Part shown: piece after piece, positions 31,184 to 42,900 of the stretch
Layout: each line of letters opens with the position of its first letter
Position numbering within the stretch: position 1 is the stretch's first letter
Source of the DNA: Sepiola atlantica
Lineage: Eukaryota > Mollusca > Cephalopoda > Sepiida > Sepiolidae
Direction of reading: 5' to 3'
Length of the DNA stretch: 64,000 nucleotides
Assembly: GCA_963556195.1 (NCBI GenBank)
Contig: OY744525.1
Location: 74,386,979 to 74,450,978, forward strand
Notes under the pieces: model-generated
What the model was told of the DNA's origin: nothing
Database searches by the model: none
Seen by the model: the letters and a program-made list of their open reading frames with translations, nothing else
Made by a program: the position numbers and the translations under genes

Positions 31184-31337
31184 TTTCTAAAATCTAAATT
31201 CTACTTCAACTCCCGGTAAATTCAACTTCCGGTGAATTCTGAATGAATGGTACTTGGAGAAAAAAAAACGGAACTCTTCAATTTCAATTTCTTAATCGGC
31301 AGCTGCTTCATAAAGACTGCAGAAGTGCCGAAAAATG

Positions 31338-32584
31338 TTATTGGGGGGGGGGAGGTGGTTAAGTTTGAGCATAAAGTAATATTTTTCATCAATAGACTTT
31401 ATTAACACTTTGATCTACTAATTATCTTGAAATATTTCTAGAAAACTGATATTTATCTTTCAAGAGATTTTTTAAAACAGGTTACAAAAATTGTAAAATT
31501 TTTATTTTTTTTAGCCGATATGTATTACTAAAAAATTGTTTTCATTTATTGTAAAGTAATAACCATGATTTTTTTTTGTTCCAGAAAAGCTTTCAGATTA
31601 TTATCTTAAAAAAAATCAAATTTAAATGATAAAATAAACAAAAATATACATGCTTATATTTTATAAGTAAAATTTAAAACTGGCATAAGAACTGAAGTAT
31701 AATCATACGAATTTCGACGAAAAGGCTGATTAAACTGTTCAGTATAATAATTTTTCCCACTATATTTTTATTTATCATTTTAAATAATGAAATAAAAAAA
31801 ATCACACTTATTTTGCAACAATTTAAAAAAAAATTTCACTAACACACTTTGTTAGAAAAAAAGCTTCCCTTCTCACACAAGAATAAATTCTAGAATGTTA
31901 AAATATTGACTAATTTTTTTCTTTTAATTTAATTTGAAATTCATATTTTCAAATGTTTCACATACTTAAAAAAACGTATATAATAAAAAAACAACAAAAA
32001 ATAATAATCTGATAGTTATTCGCATGTTCTTTCATGGAATAAACCATGGATATCTAATGACTTTATCTATTTTGAAATTAAATAAAACAATTACTTTATT
32101 TTTCAAATACATTATGTTTGACTAAATTGAAAACATACGATTTCTGCTCTTTTACAGAGGTTAAAAATTGGAGCTAAGAAAAATGTTTTTTTAGATATCT
32201 TCACTTTTAGTACATACAGTTCATACCTTTTTTTTTAATAAATGGGTAAAAATAGTAATAAAATTGAGTATTTGATTTTTGGTAAAGTTTTTAAATTTTG
32301 TTGGATTGTTATTTTAGATAATATTAACATTGTGACACATTTTTTTAGGGGGGAGGGGCGCAAAATAATGTATTTACAAAATACAACATTTTAAAAGAGA
32401 TTAAACAAAATAAATATTTTTTTCAGTTTACTTTTTGTTATAAGAATTTAAAGAAACATTTGGGCTATGCCTCTAGAATGTAAATAATGTAACTACGATA
32501 TGCAAAAGAAATATGCACTGCTTAAAGTGTGAAGAGAAATAACACCAGGTAAGAATAAATCAAGACAAAGATAATGTTAAACAT
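31338..32584. other. AT-rich intergenic DNA
   Basis: No gene recognised. AAACTGATATTTATCTTTC at about 31443 is the reverse complement of a word at about 35724, hinting at an old inverted duplication too weak to call. Confidence 0.4.
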
Positions 32585-32587
32585 AAG

Positions 32588-32925
32588 ATGAGTTATTCAA
32601 CGTTAGTTTCCTTAAGGCATTTTTCTTATATATTTTAATCGCACAAAATATACTTTAGTTTTGGGATTGAGTTATGTTTGAAAAATTTATATTTTCATTG
32701 TTCTAATTAGTTGTAATTTGTAATTAACTGAACAAGTCACTTACCTCTATATATATTTCTCTTGCTCTGTCTTACCGTGTGTTGATTCAAATACTCCCTA
32801 ATAGTTTTTAATGACTCTGTAAACATTTATAGAAAGTGTTACTCCTTTTTTCAGTTAATTTACATTGTGTATTCGTAAACACCGTAAACGCCTGTGTAAA
32901 TTAGATAGCAAAATGATAGGAAATC
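32588..32925 (+). repeat. Single arm of the foldback family at 5898-6716
   Basis: GAGTTATTCAACGTT, GGGATTGAGTTATGTTTG, GTAATTAACTGAACAAGTC, CTTTTTTCAGT and GTAAATTAGATAGCAAAATG occur in the same order as in the arms at 5898-6230 and 6360-6716. Confidence 0.65.
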
Positions 32926-33439
32926 TGTACTTCTATGTTATCCATAAGTATAATATAAAAAATGACAAAAAAGTAACTTTTCTTTGCTTTCATGTTTCAG
33001 TTTGGATAAACTTGAGGATATTATAACTGTTGTAATTTGTGTGCGGATTAAAAATGTTGCTCCTTGTTGAACTTTTCAGCTTAAAAAAGAAAAATGTGTG
33101 TGAATTAGAAATTTTGTGGAATTGAAGGAAAGAAGAGAAAAGTTGTTTTTTGTCATTTCTTTTTCAGTTTTGTGAACTTTGAAAATGTTTTATATTGTAA
33201 TTTTGTGAATTTTTAGTGGGTTCAAAATGTGCTTAATTATATTTAGTGGTATTTTGTGGAGTGAGATTCAATGGGCATTCTTAAAAAGTTAGATATTAAA
33301 AGATGTAAAAACAAAAAATAAGGAAGACAGAATACGGGCTGCCATAATTTTTTCTGTTTTTTTTCCTTCTTTTGCATTCAATGTCGACGTATAAAAAGTT
33401 TCTTTTATCATTTATGATCATCCGTACTTGAAATTTAAT

Positions 33440-33510
33440 GCAGGATAACCCGGAAGTCAGCGGGATCGCGAACCCTTCTGCAGAGCCGCTTTACCTAGCC
33501 GAAAAACTTG
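33440..33510 (-). mobile_element. Possible tRNA-derived SINE head
   Basis: The minus strand reads GGCTAGGTAAAGCGG (A-box-like), then GGGTTCGCGATCCCG (B-box-like) about 17 bases on. Only the two boxes support it; no second copy was found. Confidence 0.35.
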
Positions 33511-33696
33511 TAAAAAAAATAATTCAACGTAATTTTGCTGTATTACCCAGAAGGAGTTGGCGCTTATGTAGAGAATGTTGCAGTATTAGAGGGAAGTAAC
33601 TTTTTCAAAATCCAAGGGACATAACTACTTCTAACTTAAAAAATCTAATGCATGTACGGATGGACAGAGGGGTAAAAAGTAACATTATTATCTTTT

Positions 33697-33977
33697 GAGG
33701 GGGGGGGGTTACTTTTTTAAGGTAATTACGTGTGCTTTTACAACCTGGAACCACTGGGATTTTTTTAGAGGGGGGGTCTACTTTTTTAGGTAATTACGTG
33801 TGCTTTGATAACCTGGAACCATTGGGATTTTTTAGAGGGGGGATTCTACTTTTTTAGGTAATTACGTGTGCTTTTACAACCTGGAACCACTGGGATTATT
33901 TTTAGAGGGGGGGGGTCTACTTTTTTAGGTAATTACGTGTGCTTTTACAACCTGGAACCATTGGGATTATTTTTAAA
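33697..33977 (+). repeat. Four-unit ~70-bp minisatellite with G tracts
   Basis: The unit TACTTTTTTAGGTAATTACG, TGTGCTTT, AACCTGGAACCA(C/T)TGGGAT and a run of 6-10 G is repeated four times with few differences. Each junction carries a polyG run of variable length. Confidence 0.92.
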
Positions 33978-34125
33978 TGTATATTTACCTTTAATTAGTA
34001 AAAACATAATAAATCGAAAATTGAAACAAGTTAATTAACAAACTAAAAATGAAACAAGGTTAGGTGAAAATAACGTTAATTATAAACTCGGACAATAAAA
34101 CAATGTTAATTAACTAAAAGCTGAT

Positions 34126-34460
34126 GAACCGTTGCTCAAAACAACAAGATACTACGAGCAGGCTGATTTCGAGTCAATCAGAGATCACATCAGTGACGCC
34201 CCTTGGAGGGAAACCTTCTCACTACCTACAAACCAGTGTGCAAACGAATTAACTGAATGGGTCAACCCCCTCCCTGAATTTCTTTTGCGGACCGAAGCCA
34301 CACTTGATAACCTGGTCATCACCCCATCCCAGGTCAGAGACATCATAAAAAACCTTGACACCTCTAAAGCTTGTGAGCCTGATCTTATACCTGTAATAGT
34401 AATAAAGAAATGTTCTGCTGAACTGGCCCCTGTCCTCTCCAAAGTCTTCAATAATTTATT
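34126..34460 (+). pseudogene. Jockey/CR1-like LINE fragment (linker and RT start)
   Basis: Reads KTTRYYEQADFESIRDHISD, then APWRETF, then LVITPSQVRDIIKNLDTSKA, then CEPDLIPVIVIKKCSAELAP. This is the characteristic start of the reverse transcriptase domain (LDTSKAxGPDxIP) with the ADFxxLRxxLxxxPW linker in front. Gly of the GPD motif is Glu. The frame leaves LINE sequence at about 34460. Truncated at both ends. Confidence 0.8.
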
Positions 34461-34536
34461 TACAGTTATTTTGTTGTTTGTTTTCTTTATTATTTTTATT
34501 AGGGATCTTCTGGAAAGAAAATCTCATGAAAGTAAC

Positions 34537-35123
34537 GGCACTTCTGAAGTCTTTATGAAGCAGCTGCCGATTAAGAAATCGAAATTGAAGAGTTCCGTTT
34601 TTTTTTCTTCAAGTACATTCATTCAGAATTCACCGGAAGTTGAATTTACCCACACGCACATGGTGGAGTCTTACTGAATGGAATTTATGTGGCGGCAGAA
34701 GTTTTCTGCTAACCCCATGGAAGCCATTATAAATCAAATTGCAGAACTTTATCCTGTTCAATAAAAGAAAAAGGACAAAAAAATACAGTCTCCCCCAATG
34801 AAAACTTTTCATTTAGATAAAAAAAATCCCACTAAGCAAAACTTTTCAACTACAATATATTTAAAAAAATAAAAGCAAAATCAATGTTGACCGAAAAATT
34901 CATTCCCCCCCACCCCAATCAAAACTTTACATTTTTATTTATAAAATTTTTAATTCATATAATAAAAAAAAGAAATTATTAATTGTTTCTTGTTACCCCA
35001 AAACAAATCAGTCTTGCATTTTTTTTTTAAGTTGTAAATAAGTCACTTCCGGTTGAATTACTTCCCTTTATTTTCAGTAGAAGGACAGAAAATCTGCTGC
35101 TTCATAAAGACTGCAGAAGTGCC
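34537..35123. mobile_element. Merlin-like non-autonomous element, second copy
   Basis: Starts GGCACTTCTGAAGTCTTTAT and ends with the reverse complement of GGCACTTCTGCAGTCTTTAT. The flanks are AAAGTAAC (34529-34536) and AAAATAAC (35124-35131), a 7/8 target duplication. Both subterminal regions match the copy at 30688 but in inverted orientation. 587 bp with no transposase. Confidence 0.8.
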
Positions 35124-35467
35124 AAAATAACTTTTTCAATTTCGTAAATCAATCATTTTCCTATCATTTAAGGTTTTTTTCTTTAGGACGAATTTTTAAA
35201 ATAAAGTAAATCAGGATTTTTCTGCTTCATCACCATTTAACGGAGTTGCAGCTCGCCGCCTTGTTTAAATGTTGTTGTTTTTATCATTAAGCTAATAATA
35301 CGATTTAATTTGGGAAAATGACAGTAAATATTGATTAAACTAAGTACGTTTGTACTGAATGATTTATTATGAGAAGGTATTTAGAGTTTGTTTTTTTTTG
35401 TTTTCTTTTATATATCAATTAAATTTACTCAAAAGTTTAATAAAAAAAAGTTAATACTGGTATATTA

Positions 35468-37393
35468 GGTACGTGCAAAAATGGCCGCCGCTTGTACTGA
35501 CTCTCGTTCTTAAAAGTGTATTTTCTTATTTTTTTTAAAGCAGTTTTCGTTTAACTTTTTATTGTATTTGAAAGATGAAAGCATAATGTTAATATATAAA
35601 AGGAAACCAATGTATATTTACGTTTGAAAGAAAATAGAATTAAAACTGTTGTCAAAAACGGCTATAAAAGTCACAAATCAGTTAAAACTGCAGATTCAAT
35701 AAAACACGTTTAAAATTCGTTGGAAAGATAAATATCAGTTTTCTGGAACTGTTTCAAAATATCAGTTTTCTGGAACTGTTTCAAAATTTTTATTTAAAAA
35801 AAAAAAAATGGAAGTTAACATAGACATCTAAAAATTAAATGAAAATATAATGATAAGAAAGATAATTAATTTAATTTTTATGTAATGAAAAAAAGAAAAT
35901 CTTATTTATAATATTTTCGAATGTACACAATTAAGATTTTAATTATTTTATCTACAAAGATTCATATTTAATGTTATAACTTAAAAAACACAACTTTTTT
36001 TTAACTGAAGAGTGGGGTCAAAATGATTTTAACATTTTAGGGATCCCCCCCCCCCCCCGATTCGTCCGAGAGGGTTAGTTTAGAAGACCGTAACAAATGT
36101 TTTGAAAAATAACTCATGGGAATATTTAAAAAATAATTATGGTGCTTCTTTAGATTCGCTCTGACATCTTAAGCATATCTGTAAAAAATGACTAAAGAAA
36201 TTGTTTACCAATGTTTTTCCTTAGAATTTGAAATAACTTTTTTTGAAATGTTAAAATTATTTTTACGTTACGAACTGCTTCAATTTTATCAATTATTTTT
36301 ACATGATGATTGATTAAAAACTTGAACAATTACATTACTCGATTTATTTTTATAGAATTAATTTAATTTTAAAAACTTTAAAAATTAAAGTTAATGGGTA
36401 TTTTTATTTTACGCTAAAATAGTATTTAATTTTCAGTGTGAAAAAGTAAATAAATATTAATGAAAAAAATTATATATAATTAAATAAATAAAATTTTATT
36501 TTTAAAGAAAATATCATATTTAAACTATTTATTTATTACTAAATAATTTTAAACTTTTTAAATAATATTTATTAATGACAAAAACAAAGACTTACGTTTT
36601 ATCTTTCAAATTAATTGTAAAATAAACGAAATCGATGAATCTCTGAAAATAACATTTTATGGGGAGTGAGTGGTGGGAGGTCTAATTGTGCCTGTTTATT
36701 ATATAGCGTGGCTTCCATAGTCTTGCGAATCGATCGTTAGTAGAAATTATTCAATTTTTAAAATTATTTTTATCGTTATTTTCCTGGGTCTCAAATTTGT
36801 CAATTTTTAAATTTATTTTCAAGATTATTTTCTTGCGCTGATGATGACACGTTTATGAATGAAAGGTAAATATAATTATGTCGCATTTTTAATTTTCCCA
36901 GAAACTCTACTCATTAAAATCACATGAAATATTTTTTTCAATTATATTATTTTTTTGTGAAAATATTGATTAAACAATGCTTCATTCAATAATAATATCA
37001 CTAATTCAAAAAAATTAATTTTTCTTAGAGTTATAGTGAGTTTATTAATAAGGTATTTAGGGGCCTTTTTCGTAATATATACGAATTAAAAAAAAAATTA
37101 ATTGTAAAAATCTACGATGCTTTATTTTCATAAAAACATTTAAAAAATCATTCATTTTTTTATTAATATATAAAAATATAACTTTTGTAAAGGTGTATTT
37201 TCTTTTAAATTAATACTACATTTTCACTAAGATTTAAAAAAAAAAAATAGTTTCATTATATTCCGTGATTGTATAAATATTGAAAATTTCATTAAAATTG
37301 GTGGATTTCCTGAATTTTAGTGATTTTTTAAGTGAAGTGGGGGGTCAAAATGTTTTTACATTTTGGGAATCGGCCATTGATTTTGCACGTACC
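35468..37393. mobile_element. TIR element (GGTACGTGCAAAA) in front of copy A
   Basis: The left end GGTACGTGCAAAAATGGCC and the reverse complement of the right end, GGTACGTGCAAAATCAATGG, match; TA flanks both ends (35466-35467 and 37394-37395). 1926 bp, AT-rich, no transposase recognised. The left end and much of the body recur from 52490. A 27-bp tandem duplication lies near 35732-35790. Confidence 0.65.
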
Positions 37394-38149
37394 TATGGTA
37401 CCTCGTTTGAAACGATTTTTTGTTCGTCATCTTTTGGAAAGAAACTCTCATAGACATTATTATTATTTTGATTCCATAAATAAATCATTCACTGATCATT
37501 TTAGGTTTTCTTTTTATTTAGGAAAATGACAGTAAATATTGATTAAACTAATTACGTTTGACAAACTATTGACACAATTTTATTTACAATAAAGAGAAAA
37601 ATGGAAATATTATCTACAAATTTATTTGTGTGAATGTATTTGTTTATTACTATTTATTTAATTTTTTGTGTATTATTAATTAATCAATGATTATTATTTT
37701 TATGAGCATATAAGTATATACATATTCAATATGTGTATATATATGTGTGTGTGTGTATACAACATGCACATAGGTGTATGCTCATATATCATGTGTGGAG
37801 AAAAATCTGATTATTTGACAATATAGTTGAAGATAGTATCGTGATGTATTAGGAGAGACGAGGGAAGGATACATTTAATGTTATCTAGAATATTGATAGT
37901 GTATATATTAATTTATATTTAATTGCACGCACATGTGAGTGAACATATATATGTGTATGTGCACATGGACGAGCCATAAATAGGCTAATATATGAGAGTG
38001 ATTTCTTGAAAATGCATAATTTATATAGACATTGTGCTGGGTATATGTGGAGAAAAAGTGGTATGGGGTGGTTAGTCTGTATCTGATCTTAATTCATGTT
38101 CAGCCATGATGAGTTTGCTGATTAACTCAAAGATGAACTCTAAAGATAT

Positions 38150-38850
38150 ACATGCACACATCGAAAAGTGTTACTTTAGCTTAATCGTGACAGATTGACA
38201 GATAGACATGATGTTTTATAAACATTTCTCGGTATATCTAAATGTCTTACTTCAGACGTCCAGACCACTCGGTAGACAGACATTCCTTCTTATAAGAGTT
38301 TGTGGGCATATCTATAAATACATAGTTCAGCCTTCAGTGTGACAGACTGACAACACGACATTACTACTTATAGAAATACATGAATAATCTAAATATAATT
38401 CATCAGATCTACACATGACAGATGTATAGACAGAGATTAATGTCGATAAAAACTAAAAAGATACATTGAAAACCGATTCTTGATTCAATATACTAACGGG
38501 AGAGCAGAGCTTCATATAGAAATACAGTACCATCATAAAAATCTTTTTCTAGCATGACAGACCAATGCAAGAGTAGATTCTTATACAGATGCATAGAAGC
38601 ATCTTCAAATGCTATTTCTTATTTAAGCGTGACAAACTTATAGAATTACAGATCTGAAGAAGCATCCTTGAAACTTAAGCTTGACAAACCAACCAACACA
38701 CGATACTTCATATATATACATGTAAAATTGTTATTTTATCCTTCAGCTTGTAATGGCTTCTTATATTAATCCATGGACACATCTCAAAATTCTAATTCAA
38801 ACTTCAAGGGAACAGTCATGGCTTTTTATAGAAATATATGGGTGCAAAAT
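38150..38850 (+). repeat. ~70-bp degenerate tandem array upstream of leader ORF (A)
   Basis: Words of the form (C/T)GTGACAGACTGACA followed by TTCTTATAGA and ATACATG recur roughly every 65-80 bp (about 38187, 38256, 38337, 38414, 38554, 38625, 38690). The array ends about 100 bp before the leader ORF. Same array in copy B at 56820-57560. Confidence 0.65.
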
Positions 38851-38946
38851 AACCTTTTAAAAAATAACCTTTTTACTTTGATTTATTGAAATCTAAAATA
38901 ACGGAAAATCTTTATATTTCTGTTGATATCATTTTTTTATTTACAG

Positions 38947-39054
38947 ATGGAAACTTATAACAAAAATGATGATTTTCCAATTTGGCAAAGAATGAGGAAA
39001 AGTCTTGTATCTGTTTTTGATAAGTACTACATTATTACTGCCATATTTTTGTAA
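38947..39054 (+). CDS. Conserved 35-codon leader ORF of zinc-finger locus A
   Basis: ATG follows directly on a splice-acceptor-like TTTATTTACAG. The product reads METYNKNDDFPIWQRMRKSL and continues VSVFDKYYIITAIFL. Copy B (58283-58387) encodes a near-identical 34-residue peptide; their only length difference is an in-frame 3-nt deletion. GTAAAAC at 39051 could be a donor leading to the finger exon, in which case the stop would be skipped; this is unproven. I infer a first coding exon of a zinc-finger gene or a conserved upstream ORF. Confidence 0.5.
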   Translation: METYNKNDDFPIWQRMRKSLVSVFDKYYIITAIFL

Positions 39055-39164
39055 AACAACTTGATACGTTCTTCTAAAGTAGTTCAGTTTTAAGAAAAAT
39101 GTAGAAGTGGGGAAAACACATAATATATGTAAGAATAGGTTTTTATAACATGAAAAAACACAAC

Positions 39165-39905
39165 GGAAGAAAACATATTCATGTCAAGTTTGTGGATTTT
39201 CATTTTCGCAGAATTCTTATCTAAAAAATAACATGCAAACACACAAATGGTAGAAAGGAATATTCTTGACAAGTTTGTGGCTCTGTATTTTCACACAATT
39301 ATGGTATAAAATGCACATGCGAACAAACACCGAAGAGAAACCATATGCATGTCAAGTTTGTGGATTTGAATTTTCATGGAAGTCTAATCTAAAACAGCAT
39401 GTGCGAACCCACTGGAGAGAAATCATATATATGTCAAGTTTGTGGATCTGAATTTTTACACAATTATCTTCTAAAAAGGCACATGCGTACACATACAAGA
39501 GAGAACCCCTATTGTTGTCAATTTTGTAGATCTGCATTTACATATAATTCTTGTCTAAAAGCACACATGCGAATACACACAGAAGAGAGACCATATTCTT
39601 GTCAAATTTGTGCATCTGCATTTTCACAGAATTCTGGTCTAAAAAGGCACATGCGAAAACACACTGGCGAGAAACCATATTCTTGTCAAGTTTGTGGATC
39701 TGCATTTTCACAGAATTATAGTCTAAGAATGCACATACGAACACACACTGGAGAGAAACCATATTATTGTCAAGCTTGTGGCTCTGCATTTTCCAGCAAT
39801 TTTGGTCTAAAAAACACATGCTAAAACACACTGGAGAGAAACCATATTCTTGTCAAGTTTGTGACTCTGCGTTTTCACAGAATTCGCATCTAAAAAGCAC
39901 ATTCG
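39165..39905 (+). pseudogene. C2H2 zinc-finger array A, 9 fingers, frameshifted
   Basis: Fingers of the form [28 protein letters not shown] with 84-bp period. Finger 1 has Asn for the first His (LKNNMQTH). Finger 2 has TGA in place of the first Cys codon. One-base losses after finger 3 (about 39412) and in finger 8 (about 39812) shift the frame. The best open piece, 39399-39824, holds five fingers. The array is cut at 39905 by LINE sequence. Known role of the family: sequence-specific DNA binding in the nucleus. As it stands it cannot make the full array. Confidence 0.85.
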
Positions 39906-42900
39906 ATGTGCCGTCTCCTCAGGCCATCCAGCACGTCCCTCTGATTGCGAATGAGGGTACCCCTCTTTTTGAGGGTAGCTTTGAATAACCAATAAAAAGC
40001 CGTGGACAAAGAGGAAGAAAAACATGAAAAGATGAATAAATCAAAATCTACAAACTGGCAGGCCGGCACCCAGGATAAAAAGGGCCCCTCAACTCGTTTA
40101 TGCACCAGGTGGGAAGAGGTATGCAATGGTACAAACCTTTTTTCCTCTGAAAATGTCAGTATGGACATGTCAGAGACAAGACAGGGACAGCCACCAGGCT
40201 TTGATGAAAAAGACCCTGGCACCCAGACTCCACCACAAGCAACGACTAAAACAAGGAATACAAGGGGCCTAAAATCCCAAAAGTGGTCAGTTGCACAAAA
40301 AAGGATTTTACTGCACTGCTACCATTACTCGATGTTCGAGAAATGGAGTAGAAGCTCAAACGAGATTCTAACCGAGAGAATAAGAACGTCTGACCTTCCT
40401 GAAGAAAAAAAAACACCCCAGTTTCCAATCTGCGCTCCTTAGTGTCCCAAGTGGGTAAATACTTAACACCTGAGGAGATCTCCAGCATAAAAACTGATGC
40501 CTTGAAGGACGCAGAAAAGGACTATTTACCACAACAAGCAGAGGAATCCCAGTGGAGACTGGAAAACAAATGGAACAAAGAGGAAAAATGGACACTAATA
40601 TAGTCCATGGCATATGCGAGAACAAAACACGAAAAACAGAAAGAAATAACAAGAGCATGGAAAGAAATTTTCTTTCACTACCACCCAGCAAAACGCAATG
40701 TCCCCTCTAAGAAACTTAATATGCAGCGCTACAACAGTCTCAAATGGGACTTCAGTGAAACAGAACTTAATTCCATGGGACTGGATGTAGCAGCACTTAT
40801 AACAAATAACATCAGTCCCCTTCATAACCCTATAACAGTTCCCACCAACAACAAAAAACTACAAAACCCAAATATATCTAGGGAAGTAAGATCGGCAAAT
40901 GGTGACACTCCAGAACTGCCCCCTAGAATAGACCCTCTACATCTGCAAGCTACAGATAGATTAACAATATCCCCAACAACAGTCCCAACACAAACACACC
41001 TCCCAATACCAGCACACCCACATAACTATTCAAAAACACACCCTAAACAAAATCCCAAAGCCAAACAAAAGCCTACGGAAACTCTCACACCACAAAACTC
41101 TGCACTAAATACTCCACCTGCATTATCCCCAGCACTCAGCCCACCTCCACCACCACCATCTCCACCCTTTGAGCCAGATGAGGAACAATTGGCAGTTGAG
41201 GAGGACCTCAGTAACATCATTGAGGAGGTCAAGTCCATGGGACTAGAGAACCGACCACAACTGTCAAAGATAAAACCCTACAGAACCACCAAAGCCCTCA
41301 TCACAAAAGTCAACACTGCACTGCAGAGACTGGTGCCAAATGCAGTGTCCCTCACAGAACTCAACCAGATCACATATGCAGCTAGGCTTTATATCGATAG
41401 GATAACATTCCATCAAAAGAACGTAAAAAAGCGATTTAATCCAAGAGCTTCCAAAACTACACCTGCATGGAAGCTCAAGCTGCAAAAAGAATGAAACCTC
41501 CATCGGAAAGAAATGAGCCAAATAAAACAGTTCCTCGCAGCTCCCACAACAGAAGGGAGACTGAAAAACACCATCAGCAGACTCCATGCAAAGTACCACA
41601 CCACCAGCAGTGAGGAACTAAACAACGTGGTCAGGGAGCTGGAAGGCAAGATACCAGCACTTGCTAAAAGAATAAAAACCGAGGAAAATAAGAAGCCCCA
41701 GTCCCAGAACAAACAGTTTGAAGCAAACCCTAGAGTGTTCTATAGAACTCTAATAAGGGATACCATTACTGTAGAAAAACCACCTGAAGAACAAGACCTG
41801 GAGAACTACTGGCGACCCCTGTTTGAGTGTGAGGGAGTATACAACCAAGAGGCCCAGTGGATTGGAGACATACAGAGGATAAATGAGACCAAGCCCACAA
41901 TGCCGGAGCCAGTGATTACAACAGAAGCGACAAAAAAAACTAGCTCTGTTTGCTAACAACAAGAAACCTGGCATTGACAATGTCTCCAATTTTTGGTTAA
42001 AGCAGTTGACTGCACTCCATGGCCACTACAGTAAATGCTTCAACAGACTACTGAGGGATGAAGAGGCAACACCACCATGGCTCACCAAAAACAAAAGAGA
42101 CACAATACCCAAATAAATACAGACCCATATGCTGTCTCAGTACCACCTACAAGCTCTTTACTGGCCTGGTAGCCGATAGCATCTACGACCATCTCTCCTC
42201 TGGGAACTACCTAGAAGATCAACAAGCTTTGGTACCAAGGACCAGTTATTGATTGACAAAACAATTTTAGAGGATTGTAGGAAGCGGCATAGAAACCTGA
42301 GCATGGCATGGCTACTACGGTGCCTTGACCTGTATAATATCAACCCAATAATTAAAAAAAACAATGACAGCCCACATAAAAATGTGGCAAACCAACATCT
42401 CACTAAGCCACAGCCATGGAAAGATTACCATCCCTAACATTAATATCAGAAGGGGAATCTTCCAAGGTGACAGCCTATCCCCGTTGCTCTTCTGCATGGC
42501 AATAGACCCACTTAGTAAGCTTCTCAACAACAGGGGAGAGGCCTACAACCTTGGTCAGAGACGCCAGAGAGATCTATCCAAGAAAATCAACCACCTTATC
42601 TTCATGGATGACCTTAAGCTGTATGCAAGCTCTGACACTGAATTGCAGCAGCTCCTGCAGGTTGTACACACCTTTTCCAAAGACATTGGAATGAAATTTG
42701 GCTTGGATAAATGCGCCAAGTGCTCTCTCAGGGCTGGGAAAAACATTCAGACAGACAATCTACAGCTAGATGAGGAAAATGAGATACGAGATCTCGAAGA
42801 GCAGGAGTCCTATAAATACCTTGGCATTGAGGAAAATGACACCATCCAACAGGATGAGAGAGAAAATTGGCAGAGAGTATGTATGCCGTGTCAGAAAGAC

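Larger units (their letters stand above)
30688..31329. mobile_element. Merlin-like DNA transposon, internally rearranged
   Basis: The terminal inverted repeats start GGCACTTCTGCAGTCTTTAT and continue GAAGCAGC at both ends. An 8-bp target duplication, GAAAAATG, lies at 30680-30687 and 31330-31337. The minus strand encodes the N terminus of a Merlin/IS1595-type transposase (31183 leftward). That ORF ends after a duplicated ~50-bp piece and runs into telomeric repeats at 30872-30941. TIR, 8-bp target duplication and zinc-ribbon N terminus together fit the Merlin superfamily. Confidence 0.85.

Noticed and set aside
41026..41238. Minus-strand Gly/Ser-rich ORF
   Set aside because: Reverse reading of the Pro-rich linker of the LINE protein.
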